The notes under the pieces were generated by a model, which worked only from the letters and a program-made list of their open reading frames with translations, ran no database searches and was not told where the DNA came from. Of a DNA stretch of 64,000 bases, positions 17,936-27,026 are shown piece by piece. The stretch comes from Nocardioides sp. Soil774 (GTDB lineage: Bacteria; Actinomycetota; Actinomycetes; Propionibacteriales; Nocardioidaceae). Made by a program: the position numbers and the translations under genes. Within the stretch, counting starts at the first letter, position 1. Each line of letters starts with the position of its first letter. The stretch is taken from assembly GCF_001428125.1 (NCBI RefSeq), contig NZ_LMSM01000006.1:794270-858269 (forward strand), written 5' to 3'.

Positions 17936-17962
17936 TAGAATGCTCACCTAGGAAGGGGAACC
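17936..17962 (+). promoter_or_regulatory. Candidate carD -10 element and ribosome-binding site
   Basis: TAGAAT at 17936-17941 (gtgTTAGAATg) is a good extended -10-like hexamer in an otherwise GC-rich gap, and GGAAGGGGAA at 17951-17960 is a strong Shine-Dalgarno 8 bases before ATG 17969. No convincing -35 was seen, which is common in actinobacteria. The nearby gttcgaaccc is not part of a tRNA. Confidence 0.4.
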
Positions 17963-17968
17963 GAACAT

Positions 17969-18454
17969 ATGACTTTCACCGTTGGCGAAACGGTCGTCTA
18001 TCCCAATCACGGGGCCGCAGTGATCGAGGACATCGAGATGCGGACGATCAAGGGGGAGGACCGCCAGTACCTCGTCCTCCGGATCGTCGCACAGCAGGAC
18101 CTGGTCGTTCGCGTGCCGGCTTGCAACCTCGACCTCGTCGGCGTCCGTGACGTCGTCGACAAGGAGGGCCTGGACCGCGTGTTCGACGTGCTGCGTGCCG
18201 CGCACGTCGAGGAGCCGACCAACTGGTCGCGTCGCTACAAGGCCAACCTCGAGAAGCTGCACTCCGGTGACGTGATGAAGGTGTCGGAGGTCGTGCGCGA
18301 CCTGTGGCGCCGCGAGCGTGACCGCGGGCTGTCGGCCGGCGAGAAGCGGATGCTGGCCAAGGCGCGCCAGATCCTGGTCTCCGAGCTCGCGCTCGCGGAG
18401 AAGACCAACGAGGACAAGGCAGAGGCCATGCTCGACGAGGTGCTCGCCTCCTGA
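17969..18454 (+). CDS. carD: CarD family RNA polymerase-binding transcription factor
   Basis: 161 residues. N-terminal Tudor-like RID ([21 protein letters not shown]...YLVLRI) that binds the RNA polymerase beta subunit, then a helical DNA-binding domain with the conserved Trp in [17 protein letters not shown], which contacts the upstream edge of the -10 bubble. CarD stabilises open complexes at rRNA and many other promoters and is essential in mycobacteria. The stop overlaps a CTG that may start the next frame, and a perfect 17-bp hairpin begins 15 bases later. Confidence 0.96.
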   Translation: MTFTVGETVVYPNHGAAVIEDIEMRTIKGEDRQYLVLRIVAQQDLVVRVPACNLDLVGVRDVVDKEGLDRVFDVLRAAHVEEPTNWSRRYKANLEKLHSGDVMKVSEVVRDLWRRERDRGLSAGEKRMLAKARQILVSELALAEKTNEDKAEAMLDEVLAS

Positions 18455-19035
18455 GCAGCACCGAGCCCGACCGAGGCCCCTGGGACGACGTTCCCAGGGG
18501 CCTCGGTCTCGTCCTGGACGAGGACCGGGGCTCGCTGCCCTACGCCCTCGTCCACGGCGAGGCGCTCGTGGCCTGTGCTGCCTGGGCCGTCGGGGAGGCC
18601 GGGATCGACCTGGTCGACGCCAGCGTCCCGTGGGCGGGCATCGCCGAGGCGGGCGAGGACCTCGTGCTGCACGACTCGCTCTGCCCGATGACGCCACCGG
18701 CCTTCATCGCCGAGTGCCTCGAGCTGGCCCGCAGCACCGGGCGGGCCGTGGTCGGCACCCGACCCGTCACCGACACGATCAAGGTCGTCGACGACGGCCG
18801 GCTGGGTCCGACGCTCGACCGCGACGCCCTCGTGGCGATCGCCTCGCCCCTGGTGCTGCCGGCGTCGCTCGTCGCCGCGCTGCCCGTCCGTCCGGCCACC
18901 GACCTGGCCCGTGCCGTCGCCGACCTGGCGGCGTCGGGTCACGACGTGGAGACGCTGCTCGCGCCCCCCGAGGCGCGACGGGTGTCGTCGACCGACGACG
19001 TCCGGCTGCTCGACGCGCTCACGACCTCGCGCTGA
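18451..19035 (+). CDS. IspD-like protein lacking the nucleotide-binding N-terminus
   Basis: The frame encodes up to 194 residues. Its middle and C-terminus resemble IspD (2-C-methyl-D-erythritol 4-phosphate cytidylyltransferase): [55 protein letters not shown] and a late [13 protein letters not shown]. The LAAGxGxR loop of true IspD is absent, so it is probably a pseudo-enzyme or a partner. No ATG, GTG or TTG occurs in frame before GTG 18568. Conserved-looking sequence begins earlier, so CTG 18451 (overlapping the carD stop as CTGA) is proposed; a shorter product from 18568 is the alternative. It converges with true ispD, overlapping by 17 bases. Confidence 0.6.
   Translation: MSSTEPDRGPWDDVPRGLGLVLDEDRGSLPYALVHGEALVACAAWAVGEAGIDLVDASVPWAGIAEAGEDLVLHDSLCPMTPPAFIAECLELARSTGRAVVGTRPVTDTIKVVDDGRLGPTLDRDALVAIASPLVLPASLVAALPVRPATDLARAVADLAASGHDVETLLAPPEARRVSSTDDVRLLDALTTSR
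18469..18508 (+). terminator. Perfect 17-bp hairpin just after carD
   Basis: Arms 18469-18485 and 18492-18508 are exactly complementary with a 6-base loop (cgacgt). The position, 15 bases after the carD stop, fits an intrinsic terminator or processing site. There is no U-tract. The same bases are read through by the IspD-like frame at 18451-19035, so it could instead be an attenuator or an mRNA-stability element between the two. Confidence 0.6.
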
Positions 19036-19711
19036 GCCCCTCGGCCAGCGCGACGTCCTCGGGGAAGGTGATCTTGAGGTTGAGCGACGTGCTCGGCACG
19101 GCCGCCACGTCGAGGTCGCAGTAGGCCGAGAAGCACCCCGCGGTGTCGGTGGCCTCGAAGCCGTCGCGCGCCGCCGCCGCGTAGGCCGCCAGCAGGTCGC
19201 GGGCGCGGAACGCCTGGGGCGTCTGCACGCCGCCGACGTCCTCGGTGAGCGGTGAGAGGTCGGCGTGGAGCAGCGCGGTCACCGGCACCACCGGCACCGC
19301 GCCCCCGACCTCGCGCGCCGCCCGGGCCACGGCCCGCCAGAGGTCGGCGTCGGCCAGCGGACGGGCGCCGTCGTGCACGACCACCACGTCGACCTCGCCC
19401 GACGCGACGTCGCCGGCCAGCACCTGCAGCGCCGCCCACTCCGAGGCGTGCCGGGTCGCGCCGCCGTCGACCACCAGCACCTCGCGGTCGCCGAGGTGCG
19501 GCGCGACGGCCGCGGCGACCTGGTCACGGTCCTCGGGGCGCACGACGAGCACGAGTCGGCGTACGTCGGTGAGCGCGAGCGCGGCGCGCACCGACCAGGC
19601 CAGGACAGGTGCGTCGCGCAGCGGTAGCAGCACCTTGTTGACCTCCGCGCCGACGCGGGTGCCGGAGCCGGCGGCCAGGAGGACGACCGCGATGCCGGGC
19701 GCCTGCGTCAT
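19019..19711 (-). CDS. ispD: 2-C-methyl-D-erythritol 4-phosphate cytidylyltransferase
   Basis: 230 residues. The N-terminal CTP-binding loop is [13 protein letters not shown] followed by NKVLLPL, then [25 protein letters not shown], and C-terminal [15 protein letters not shown] with the conserved Lys. These assign it to IspD of the non-mevalonate isoprenoid pathway. The usual central TDTIK motif reads [13 protein letters not shown] here, a noticeable deviation. Its start overlaps the ispF stop by 1 base, so ispF-ispD form an operon on the minus strand. It converges on the IspD-like frame next to carD. Confidence 0.88.
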   Translation of the reverse strand: MTQAPGIAVVLLAAGSGTRVGAEVNKVLLPLRDAPVLAWSVRAALALTDVRRLVLVVRPEDRDQVAAAVAPHLGDREVLVVDGGATRHASEWAALQVLAGDVASGEVDVVVVHDGARPLADADLWRAVARAAREVGGAVPVVPVTALLHADLSPLTEDVGGVQTPQAFRARDLLAAYAAAARDGFEATDTAGCFSAYCDLDVAAVPSTSLNLKITFPEDVALAEGLSARS

Positions 19712-20175
19712 CAGCGGTTGACCAGCGCGGTGGCGATCGCGGCCACGCCCTCGCCGCGCCCGGTGAGGCCGAGCCCGTCGGTGGTGGTGGCCGAGACGCT
19801 CACCGACGCACCGATCGCGGCGGACATCGCGGCGGCGGCCTCCTCGCGACGCGTGCCGAGGCGCGGCACGTTGCCCACGACCTGCACGGCGACGTTGCCG
19901 ATCTCCCACCCGGCGGCGCGCACGCGGCGGGCGGTCTCGGCCAGGAGGGTGGCGCCCGAGGCGCCGGCCCACTCGGGCTCGGAGGTGCCGAAGTGGGTGC
20001 CGAGGTCGCCGAGGCCGGCGGCGGAGAAGAGCGCGTCGCAGGCCGCGTGTGCGGCCACGTCGGCGTCGGAGTGCCCCTCGAGCCCGGCCGGCTCGTCGGG
20101 CCAGGCGAGCCCGGCGAGGTGCATCGGGACGCCCGCGACGAGGCGGTGGACGTCGGTGCCGATGCCGATGCGCAT
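19711..20175 (-). CDS. ispF: 2-C-methyl-D-erythritol 2,4-cyclodiphosphate synthase
   Basis: 154 residues from ATG 20175, the family's usual start ([12 protein letters not shown]). Zn ligands D8 and H10 (TDVH) and the His in [18 protein letters not shown] are present, with the C-terminal [17 protein letters not shown]. IspF converts CDP-methylerythritol 2-phosphate to the cyclic diphosphate, two steps after IspD. A GTG at 20202 would add nine residues; neither start has a ribosome-binding site. It is divergent from the molybdopterin oxidoreductase gene and coupled to ispD. Confidence 0.93.
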   Translation of the reverse strand: MRIGIGTDVHRLVAGVPMHLAGLAWPDEPAGLEGHSDADVAAHAACDALFSAAGLGDLGTHFGTSEPEWAGASGATLLAETARRVRAAGWEIGNVAVQVVGNVPRLGTRREEAAAAMSAAIGASVSVSATTTDGLGLTGRGEGVAAIATALVNR

Positions 20176-20239
20176 GTCGTAAGGGGGCTGTAAGGACGTC
20201 ACGTCGGCATCATGCCCGAGCGCCCGTCACAATGGCCCG

Positions 20240-21757
20240 GTGACCACACGTCGTCCGCCCTGGGTGCTGGCCGGAGTCCTCGCCGGGCTCGCCGGACTGG
20301 CGACCAGCTATGCCACCGCGATGGTGCTGACCATCCGCGAGTCGCCGGTCGTCGCCGTCGCCGAGCTGGTCATCCGGCTCGCGCCCGGGGCCTTCGCCGA
20401 GCGTGCGATCGCCGTGCTCGGCCACCTCGACAAGCCGGCGCTCGTGGTGGGCATCCTGGTGTTCCTCCTGGCCTGCTTCGCGTGGGCGGGGTCGCTCGCC
20501 CGGCGCTCGTGGTGGCGCCCCCTCGTGGTGTGGTCGGTCCTCGCCGCCCTGGGCCTCGGCGCGGTGCTGGCGCAGCGCAACGCAGGCATGGTCGACGCGC
20601 TGCCGGTGCTGGTCGGGCTGCTGACGTGGGTCGCGGTCCACTCCGCGCTCGTCGACGCCCTGCGCCGCGAGCAGCGGCGCCCCGAGCTGGAGTCGCGCGA
20701 GCGCCGCGTCTTCGTGATGGTCGCCGGTGTGGTGGCGGTCGCCTCGCTCGGCATCGCCGTGGCCGGACGCTTCGTCGGCGCCGGGCGGCGCCACGTGGAG
20801 GTGAGCCGCCGGCTGCTGCGGATCCCCGGCGTCACGCGGCGCCAGCCGCCCGTGGCGACGTCGCTCGGCGTGGCAGGCGTCGCGCCGTGGCAGACGCCCA
20901 ACGAGGACTTCTACCAGATCGACACCGCCATCGCGCTGCCCGCGATCGAGCCCGACGAGTGGTCGCTGCGCATCCACGGCATGGTCGAGCGCGAGCTCAC
21001 CCTGACCTACGCCGACCTCGTCGCGCGTGACGTCACCGAGTCGTGGATCACCCTCAACTGCGTCAGCAACGAGGTGGGGGGCGGCCTGGTGGGCAACGCC
21101 CGCTGGAGCGGCGTACGGATCGCCGACCTGCTCGCCGACCTCGGCGTCGACGCGGCCGCCGACTGCGTGCTGCAGACCTCGCGCGACGGGTGGACGTGCG
21201 CGACGCCCATCGAGGCGCTGACCGACGACCGCGACGCCATGCTCGCGGTCGCGATGAACGGGCGGCCGCTGCCGATCGAGCACGGCTTCCCGGTGCGCAC
21301 CGTGGTGCCCGGTCTCTACGGCTACGTCTCGGCGACGAAGTGGGTGGTGGACCTCGAGGTGGGCACGTTCGCCGAGTCGCAGGGCTACTGGACCGACAAG
21401 GGGTGGTCGGCGCTCGGCCCGGTCAAGATCGCCTCGCGCATCGACGTGCCCCGCTCCGGCGACGACGTGGCTGCCGGCGACGTGCGGTTCGGCGGCGTCG
21501 CCTGGCACCAGCACACTGGGATCGAGTCGGTCGAGGTGCAGCTCGACGGTGGCGCCTGGCAACGCGCCGAGCTCGGCGAGGTGCCGTCGGTCGACACGTG
21601 GGTGCAGTGGGCGGTGACGCTCGAGGTGCCCGAGGGCGACCACGAGGTGCGGGTGCGGGCCACCGGCCGCGACGGTCAGACCCAGACCAGCGTCGTGCGC
21701 GCCCCCGACCCCGACGGCGCGACCGGTCTGCACACGATCGAGGTCAGCGCCGGCTGA
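20240..21757 (+). CDS. Membrane-anchored molybdopterin-dependent oxidoreductase (sulfite-oxidase fold)
   Basis: 505 residues from GTG 20240. Residues 1-180 contain about five transmembrane helices. The remainder is an oxidoreductase-molybdopterin domain with the Mo-coordinating Cys in WITLNCVSNEVGG, RWSGVRIADLL, FPVRTVVPGLYGYVSATKWV and a C-terminal Mo-co dimerisation domain (VRFGGVAWHQHTGIESVEVQLD). Proteins of this layout are related to YedY/MsrP and sulfite oxidases, but with their own membrane domain instead of a separate haem subunit. The catalytic domain probably faces outside. The substrate is unknown. The molybdenum link matches the Mo genes after 52972. Confidence 0.88.
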   Translation: MTTRRPPWVLAGVLAGLAGLATSYATAMVLTIRESPVVAVAELVIRLAPGAFAERAIAVLGHLDKPALVVGILVFLLACFAWAGSLARRSWWRPLVVWSVLAALGLGAVLAQRNAGMVDALPVLVGLLTWVAVHSALVDALRREQRRPELESRERRVFVMVAGVVAVASLGIAVAGRFVGAGRRHVEVSRRLLRIPGVTRRQPPVATSLGVAGVAPWQTPNEDFYQIDTAIALPAIEPDEWSLRIHGMVERELTLTYADLVARDVTESWITLNCVSNEVGGGLVGNARWSGVRIADLLADLGVDAAADCVLQTSRDGWTCATPIEALTDDRDAMLAVAMNGRPLPIEHGFPVRTVVPGLYGYVSATKWVVDLEVGTFAESQGYWTDKGWSALGPVKIASRIDVPRSGDDVAAGDVRFGGVAWHQHTGIESVEVQLDGGAWQRAELGEVPSVDTWVQWAVTLEVPEGDHEVRVRATGRDGQTQTSVVRAPDPDGATGLHTIEVSAG

Positions 21758-21766
21758 GCAGCCCGC

Positions 21767-22981
21767 TCACCCGTTGCGGATGACGTACGCCGTCCCGCCG
21801 GAGGCCGCGATCCAGACCCGCTCGAGCTGCGCACGGTCGTAGACGCGGCGCACCTCGCCGTTGCTCGCGCCCGCGGAGTCGTTGACCACGACGTCGCCGT
21901 CGGCCTCGAAGCCGACGACCACCAGCAGGTGTCCGTTGCTCGCCGAGATGGGCGCGCCGGTGAGCTGGTTGCGCCCGAAGGCGACGGAGATGACGAGCGG
22001 CACCCCGGCCGCGACGTAGTCCTCGGCCTCGCGCAGGTCGCGCATCCGGGTGACGTAGGAGTCGCCGCCGACCAGCGTGGCGGCGTAGGCGGTGTTGAAC
22101 GCCCAGTTGCCGGTGCCGCGGTAGCCGTGGTCGTAGACCATCTTGGCGGTGTGGTCGACCACGGCGTCGACGTGGCCAGGGGTGATGCCGGTGGGGGCGG
22201 GGGCGACGCCGTAGTAGGCCAGCACCATCGCCGTCGACGTGGCCGAGCACCACGCCTCGCCGCCGCCGCCCCACTGCGGGTAGTGGCCGGCGTGGACCAT
22301 CTGGCTGTAGGTCGGCACGTCGAGCACCGTGCCCGCGGCGGGCCCGGGGCGTGAGGTCGGCCGCGGCGCGCTGGCGTCGACCGAGGCCACGGCCCCGACC
22401 CGCTCGAGGCTGACCGGCAGGCTCGAGCCGCGGGGCCGCATCAGCGTGACCCGCACCTGCCAGGCTGTGACCGCGTCGGCGGCGTACCACGTGTCGGCGC
22501 TGACCCGGCCGAGGTCGTCGGTCTGCCCGGAGTACGTCGTGCGCGGCACCGGACGCGTGCGCAGCGACCAGTCGGCCATGGTGTCCCAGCTGCCGGTGCG
22601 ACCGTCGGCGGCGCGGGCGCGCACCTCGACGCGGACCAGGCTGCGCCCGGGCGTGGTCGCCTCCCACGTCGGGACCAGCGCCGTCGCGCCGAAGGCGGTG
22701 GTGGCCCAGGGGGAGGTCCAGGTGCCCGCCTCGTAGGCCTTGCCTGCCACGGTGCGCGGCGTGGGCGCGAGCAGGGAGACCTGTCCGCGTCCGAGCTTGG
22801 CGCCGCGCCGCGTGCCCGACTTGAGCTCGGCATAGCTGCTCCACGACGTGAGCTGCACCTGTGCCGACGCCCGGCGGGCGGTCTCGGCGTGCGCGGTCGC
22901 GGCCGGGGACAGGGTCGCCGGGAGCAGGGCGCCCAGGGCCAGCGGGAGGGCGAGCAGCAGGGCGGCAGGGCGTCGGAGCAC
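21767..22981 (-). CDS. Secreted C39-family cysteine peptidase
   Basis: 404 residues from GTG 22981 (VLRRPAALLLALPLALGALL signal peptide); GTG 23008 would add nine residues. After about 210 residues of beta-rich repeats (WTSPWATTAFGATALVPTWEA, VEVRARAADGRTGSWD), a peptidase C39-like domain carries the Cys in EAWCSATSTAMVLAYYG and the His in SNGHLLVVVGF, followed by VVNDSAG (the Asn/Asp). Such proteins are papain-like envelope peptidases or peptidoglycan-associated hydrolases. Two copies of GTCACAGGA lie 30-47 bases upstream of the chosen start, resembling MtrA sites. Confidence 0.85.
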   Translation of the reverse strand: MLRRPAALLLALPLALGALLPATLSPAATAHAETARRASAQVQLTSWSSYAELKSGTRRGAKLGRGQVSLLAPTPRTVAGKAYEAGTWTSPWATTAFGATALVPTWEATTPGRSLVRVEVRARAADGRTGSWDTMADWSLRTRPVPRTTYSGQTDDLGRVSADTWYAADAVTAWQVRVTLMRPRGSSLPVSLERVGAVASVDASAPRPTSRPGPAAGTVLDVPTYSQMVHAGHYPQWGGGGEAWCSATSTAMVLAYYGVAPAPTGITPGHVDAVVDHTAKMVYDHGYRGTGNWAFNTAYAATLVGGDSYVTRMRDLREAEDYVAAGVPLVISVAFGRNQLTGAPISASNGHLLVVVGFEADGDVVVNDSAGASNGEVRRVYDRAQLERVWIAASGGTAYVIRNG

Positions 22982-23010
22982 GCTCGACGATAACCCGATC
23001 TGCCCCACCC

Positions 23011-23028
23011 GTCACAGGAGTCACAGGA
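23011..23028 (-). promoter_or_regulatory. Tandem 9-bp repeat resembling an MtrA site
   Basis: GTCACAGGA occurs twice with no gap (23011-23019 and 23020-23028). The MtrA response regulator of mycobacteria recognises loose direct repeats of GTCACAgcg, and its targets include secreted cell-wall hydrolases. The site lies just upstream of the C39 peptidase and about 70 bases from cysS. This favours the later peptidase start at 22981. Confidence 0.5.
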
Positions 23029-23096
23029 CTGGTGCCAGCGGGCGGGGAGCGTCCGCCGAGGCGGGGGATCGCGTCCGCCCACCCTAGACTCGGACG

Positions 23097-24524
23097 GTGA
23101 CCCTGAGGCTCCACGACACCGCTGCACGCGAGACCCGCGACTTCGCCCCGCTCGTCCCGGGCCGGGCGGGGATCTACGTCTGTGGTCTCACCGTGCAGTC
23201 CGAGCCCCACGTGGGGCACGTGCGCTCGGCGGTCAACTTCGACGTGCTGCGCCGGTGGCTGGCCGCGAGCGGCTACGAGGTCGACTTCATCCGCAACGTC
23301 ACCGACATCGACGACAAGATCCTCGCCAAGTCGGCGGAGCAGGGCGTGCACTGGTATGCCCTCGCGGCCGCGATGAAGCGCGAGCTCGACAAGGCCCTGG
23401 CAGCGATCAACGTGCTCCCGCCGACCTACGAGCCCGGCGCGACCGGCCACGTCCCGGAGATCGTCGAGCTCATCGAGCAGCTCGTCGCCCGGGGCCACGC
23501 CTACGCCGCCGAGGACGGCAGCGGCGACGTCTACTTCGACGTGCGCAGCTGGGCGGCCTACGGCGAGCTGACGCGGCAGAAGGTCGAGGACATGGAGCCC
23601 GCCGGCGACGCCGACCCGCGCGGCAAGCGCGACCCGCGCGACTTCGCGCTGTGGAAGGGACACAAGAAGGAGAGCGAGCCCGCGACCGCCGCGTGGCCGT
23701 CCCCGTGGGGTCCCGGTCGCCCCGGCTGGCACATCGAGTGCTCGGCGATGGCCGGCAAGTACCTCGGCCCCGCCTTCGACATCCACGGCGGCGGCGTCGA
23801 CCTCCGCTTCCCCCACCACGAGAACGAGCAGGCCCAGTCGCGCGCGGCCGGCCGGCCGTTCGCGTCGTACTGGCTGCACAACGCCTGGATCACCACGGCG
23901 GGCGAGAAGATGAGCAAGTCGCTCGGCAACTCGATGCTCATCCCGTCGGTGCTCGAGCGCGTGCGCGGCATCGAGCTGCGCTACTACATCGTCGCCGCGC
24001 ACTACCGCTCGCACGTCGAGTTCAGCTTCGAGGCGCTCGACGAGGCCGCCAAGGGCTTCCGCCGCATCGAGGACTTCCTGGAGCGCGCCGGTGGGGTGCT
24101 GGGCGGTGCGGTGCCGGCAGACGGCATCTGGTGCGCCGACTTCGTCGCCGCCATGGACGACGACCTCGGCACGCCCGCCGCAGTGGCGGCCATCCACGAC
24201 GTCGTGCGCGAGGGCAACAAGCTGCTCGCCGAGGGCGGCGACGAGCGGGCCCTGAGGGGAAACGCCGCATCGGTGCGCGCGATGCTCGATGTGCTCGGGC
24301 TCGACCCGGCCGACGAGGCCTGGGCCGCGGCTGCGTCCGACGACCGGCTGACCGACGTCGTGGACGTGCTCGTGAGGGGCCTGCTCGCCGAGCGTGCGGC
24401 CGCCCGCGAGGCGAAGGACTGGGCGCGCGCGGACGCCATCCGAGACCAGATCAAGAGCGCCGGGTTGGAGGTCGAGGACACCTCGACCGGCCCCCGGTGG
24501 ACCATCATCCAGGGAAGCGTGTGA
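23097..24524 (+). CDS. cysS: Cysteine-tRNA ligase
   Basis: 475 residues from GTG 23097. The class I signatures are HVGH at residues 38-41 and KMSKS at 271-275. Zn ligands include C29 in YVCGLT, C in [10 protein letters not shown] and H in [11 protein letters not shown]. It charges tRNA-Cys with cysteine. The usual CGPTVYDxxHIGH segment reads [13 protein letters not shown], a mild variant. It sits in the actinobacterial order (carD, ispD, ispF) cysS-rlmB, with rlmB 6 bases downstream. No T-box or other leader was seen before it. Confidence 0.96.
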   Translation: MTLRLHDTAARETRDFAPLVPGRAGIYVCGLTVQSEPHVGHVRSAVNFDVLRRWLAASGYEVDFIRNVTDIDDKILAKSAEQGVHWYALAAAMKRELDKALAAINVLPPTYEPGATGHVPEIVELIEQLVARGHAYAAEDGSGDVYFDVRSWAAYGELTRQKVEDMEPAGDADPRGKRDPRDFALWKGHKKESEPATAAWPSPWGPGRPGWHIECSAMAGKYLGPAFDIHGGGVDLRFPHHENEQAQSRAAGRPFASYWLHNAWITTAGEKMSKSLGNSMLIPSVLERVRGIELRYYIVAAHYRSHVEFSFEALDEAAKGFRRIEDFLERAGGVLGGAVPADGIWCADFVAAMDDDLGTPAAVAAIHDVVREGNKLLAEGGDERALRGNAASVRAMLDVLGLDPADEAWAAAASDDRLTDVVDVLVRGLLAERAAAREAKDWARADAIRDQIKSAGLEVEDTSTGPRWTIIQGSV

Positions 24525-24530
24525 CCCGTC

Positions 24531-25490
24531 ATGGCAGGTAATTCCAAGCGCAAGGGCGCCATCAAGAAGACCGGCAAGGGCAACCCCACGGCCGGCTCCG
24601 GGGGGCGCGTGCGACGCGGCCTCGAGGGCCGGGGGCCGACCCCCAAGGCCAAGGACCGCCCCTACCACCAGGCGCACAAGGCGGCGAAGCGCGCCGAGAA
24701 GGCCAAGGACACGCGGCCGAAGCGGCGTACGTCGTCCGACGCCGAGTGGGCGGCGGGTCGCAACTCGGTCGTCGAGCTGCTCCAGGCCGGCGTGCCGGTC
24801 TCGGCGATCTACGTCGCCGAGGGCGCCGAGCGCGACGGCCGGATGCGCGAGGCCTTCAAGCTCGCCGCCGACCGCGGCCTGACCCTGCTCGAGGTCACCC
24901 GCAACGAGATGGACCGGATGACCAGCGGCGCGGTGCACCAGGGCCTCGCCGTCCGGCTGCCGAGCTATGACTACGCCCACGCCGACGACCTCCTCGAGCG
25001 CGCCGCCGAGCTCAAGGAGCCCGCGCTCGTCATCGCCCTCGACCAGGTGACCGACCCGCGCAACCTCGGAGCGGTGATCCGCTCGGCTGCCGGCTTCGGC
25101 GCCCACGGGGTGCTCATCCCCGAGCGGCGTGCCGCCGGGATGACTGCGTCGGCGTGGAAGACCAGCGCCGGCGCCGCGGCCCGGATCCCGGTCGCGCAGA
25201 CGGTCAACCTGACCCGCCAGCTCAAGGCCTACCAGGAGGCGGGCTGCATGGTCGTCGGCCTCGCCGCCGACGGTGACCTCTCGCTTCCCGAGCTCGTCGC
25301 CCCCGGCGGCCTCGCCGAGGGCCCGCTCGTGGTGGTCGTCGGCTCCGAGGGCAAGGGCCTCGGGCGCCTGGTCGCCGAGACGTGCGACGCGATCGTGTCG
25401 ATCCCGATGGCCGGGCAGCTCGAGTCGCTCAACGCAGGCGTGGCCGCCTCGGTGGCCCTCTACTCGATCTCGCAGGCCCGCCTGGCATGA
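24531..25490 (+). CDS. rlmB: 23S rRNA (guanosine-2'-O)-methyltransferase RlmB, SpoU/TrmH family
   Basis: 319 residues. A long, very basic N-terminal extension (about 75 residues, many Lys/Arg/Gly) precedes the substrate-binding domain ([20 protein letters not shown]) and the SPOUT knot: [33 protein letters not shown] and [21 protein letters not shown]. RlmB methylates G2251 of 23S rRNA; TrmH-type tRNA targets cannot be excluded. It overlaps the phosphoesterase gene by 4 bases (ATGA). Confidence 0.92.
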   Translation: MAGNSKRKGAIKKTGKGNPTAGSGGRVRRGLEGRGPTPKAKDRPYHQAHKAAKRAEKAKDTRPKRRTSSDAEWAAGRNSVVELLQAGVPVSAIYVAEGAERDGRMREAFKLAADRGLTLLEVTRNEMDRMTSGAVHQGLAVRLPSYDYAHADDLLERAAELKEPALVIALDQVTDPRNLGAVIRSAAGFGAHGVLIPERRAAGMTASAWKTSAGAAARIPVAQTVNLTRQLKAYQEAGCMVVGLAADGDLSLPELVAPGGLAEGPLVVVVGSEGKGLGRLVAETCDAIVSIPMAGQLESLNAGVAASVALYSISQARLA

Positions 25491-26983
25491 GACGGCTGCT
25501 GGTCGGCCTCGCGCTGGTGTGCCTGAGCACCGCGCTGGGGCTGGCCGTCGCCGTCTCGCTCTTCCTCACCAGCAGCCGGACGGTCGTGCTGGTCGGCCAC
25601 GACACCGTCGTACGCCCCACGCTGGCGCGCGACGCGATCGTGCAGACCGGTCCCCTCCTGCCCGACCTGCGCTTCCGTGACGTCGGTCCGGTCGGGGTCA
25701 CGCTGGCCCTCGGCAAGACCGAGGTGGGCTCCATCGAGGAGCTCGTCCAGCGCTACGCCCTCATCGCGGGCGACCCGAGCGCTTCCATCGACAAGGTGCA
25801 GTCGGTCGTGCTGGACATGGCGGTCGCCGCCGCGATCCGCGGGGCCGCCGTCGGCCTGCTCCCGGTCGTCGTGTTCCTCATGCTCGGCCGGCACCGCCGT
25901 GGCGAGCTGTTCCGCGGGCTGCGCACCCGCCAGGGCGCGGTCGCCGGCGTGCTCCTCGTGGCCCTGCCGGTGCTGTTGTGGCAACCGTGGGAGACCCCGG
26001 AGGAGACCCTGGAGGGGCAGGGCACCTGGCAGACGTTGGCCGCGTTCGCCGGGCCCGACGTCGAGCTGCCCGCCGAGGTGCGCGACATCGAGGTGCGCAC
26101 CGGACCCGTCACCACGCAGTCCAAGCGACTGGTGCTCAGCGCGATCGACACCTACGACAAGAGCAAGGCTTTCTACTCCACCGCCGCCGAGCAGGCCGCC
26201 GACCTCGACATCCGGGAGCCCGAGGAGGGCGAGACGGTGGCCCTGCTGGTCAGCGACCGCCACGACAACATCGGCATGGACCGCGTGGCCCGCGCGATCG
26301 GCGAGCGGGCCGGTGCGAGCGTCCTGCTCGACGCGGGCGACGACACCTCGACCGGCTCACCGTGGGAGGCGTTCAGCCTGGACTCGGTCACCGGGGCCTT
26401 CGAGGGCTGGGAGCGCTTCGGTGTCGCCGGCAACCACGACCACGGCAGCTTCGTCAGCAGCTACCTCGGCGAGCAGGGCTGGACGATGCTCGCCGGCGAG
26501 GTCGTCGACGCCCCCTGGGACGGCTCGCTGCTCGGGGTCGACGACCCGCGCAGCAGCGGCCTGGGCAGCTGGCGCGACGAGTCGGGCCTGAGCTTCACCG
26601 AGGTGGGTGAGCGCCTCGCCGACGCGGCGTGCGCCGCGGCCGAGGACGGCGAGCGGGTCAGCACGGTGCTCGTCCACGACGCCAACCTCGGCCGCGAGGC
26701 GCTCGACCGCGGGTGCGTCGACCTGGTCCTCGGGGGCCACACCCACGTGCAGGCCGGGCCCGAGGCCGTCACGGGCGAGGGCGGTGGCGCCGGCTACACC
26801 TGGACCAACGGCACCACCGGCGGGGCGGCGTACGCCTTCGCGCTGGGCAGCAAGCCGCGGCGCGACGCCGACGTGAGCCTGGTGACCTACGCCGACGGGC
26901 GCCCGGTCGGGCTGCAGTGGGTGCGGCTGCGCACCGACGGCTCGTGGCGTGTCGGCGACTGGAGCCCGATCGAGCCGGGCTGA
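25487..26983 (+). CDS. Membrane-anchored calcineurin-like metallophosphoesterase
   Basis: 498 residues. Two hydrophobic segments near residues 5-28 and 105-165 (several helices) flank an extracytoplasmic insert. The C-terminal half is a metallophosphoesterase with SDRHDN (D-x-H) near 255, DAGDDTS, GNHDHG near 315 and GGHTHV near 415, so all metal ligands look intact. The substrate may be a phosphodiester or cell-envelope compound; it is not predictable. Start ATG 25487 overlaps the rlmB stop, suggesting co-transcription. The family is common in actinobacteria and mostly uncharacterised. Confidence 0.85.
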   Translation: MRRLLVGLALVCLSTALGLAVAVSLFLTSSRTVVLVGHDTVVRPTLARDAIVQTGPLLPDLRFRDVGPVGVTLALGKTEVGSIEELVQRYALIAGDPSASIDKVQSVVLDMAVAAAIRGAAVGLLPVVVFLMLGRHRRGELFRGLRTRQGAVAGVLLVALPVLLWQPWETPEETLEGQGTWQTLAAFAGPDVELPAEVRDIEVRTGPVTTQSKRLVLSAIDTYDKSKAFYSTAAEQAADLDIREPEEGETVALLVSDRHDNIGMDRVARAIGERAGASVLLDAGDDTSTGSPWEAFSLDSVTGAFEGWERFGVAGNHDHGSFVSSYLGEQGWTMLAGEVVDAPWDGSLLGVDDPRSSGLGSWRDESGLSFTEVGERLADAACAAAEDGERVSTVLVHDANLGREALDRGCVDLVLGGHTHVQAGPEAVTGEGGGAGYTWTNGTTGGAAYAFALGSKPRRDADVSLVTYADGRPVGLQWVRLRTDGSWRVGDWSPIEPG

Positions 26984-26999
26984 GGTCCCCCCGCGCCAG

Positions 27000-27017
27000 G
27001 GTGCCGACCCCGGCACC
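27000..27017. terminator. Weak hairpin between convergent genes
   Basis: GGTGCC-GACCCC-GGCACC forms a 6-bp stem in the 43-base gap between the phosphoesterase and DUF4032 genes. It may stop transcription from either side. There is no U-tract. Confidence 0.35.
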
Positions 27018-27026
27018 GTGTGCGGC

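Noticed and set aside
21744..25106. Open minus-strand frame of over 1,100 codons across the C39 peptidase, cysS and rlmB region
   Set aside because: It is an antisense by-product of GC-rich third positions; the encoded protein is Arg/Gly/Val-rich without domains, while the opposite frames encode clear families.
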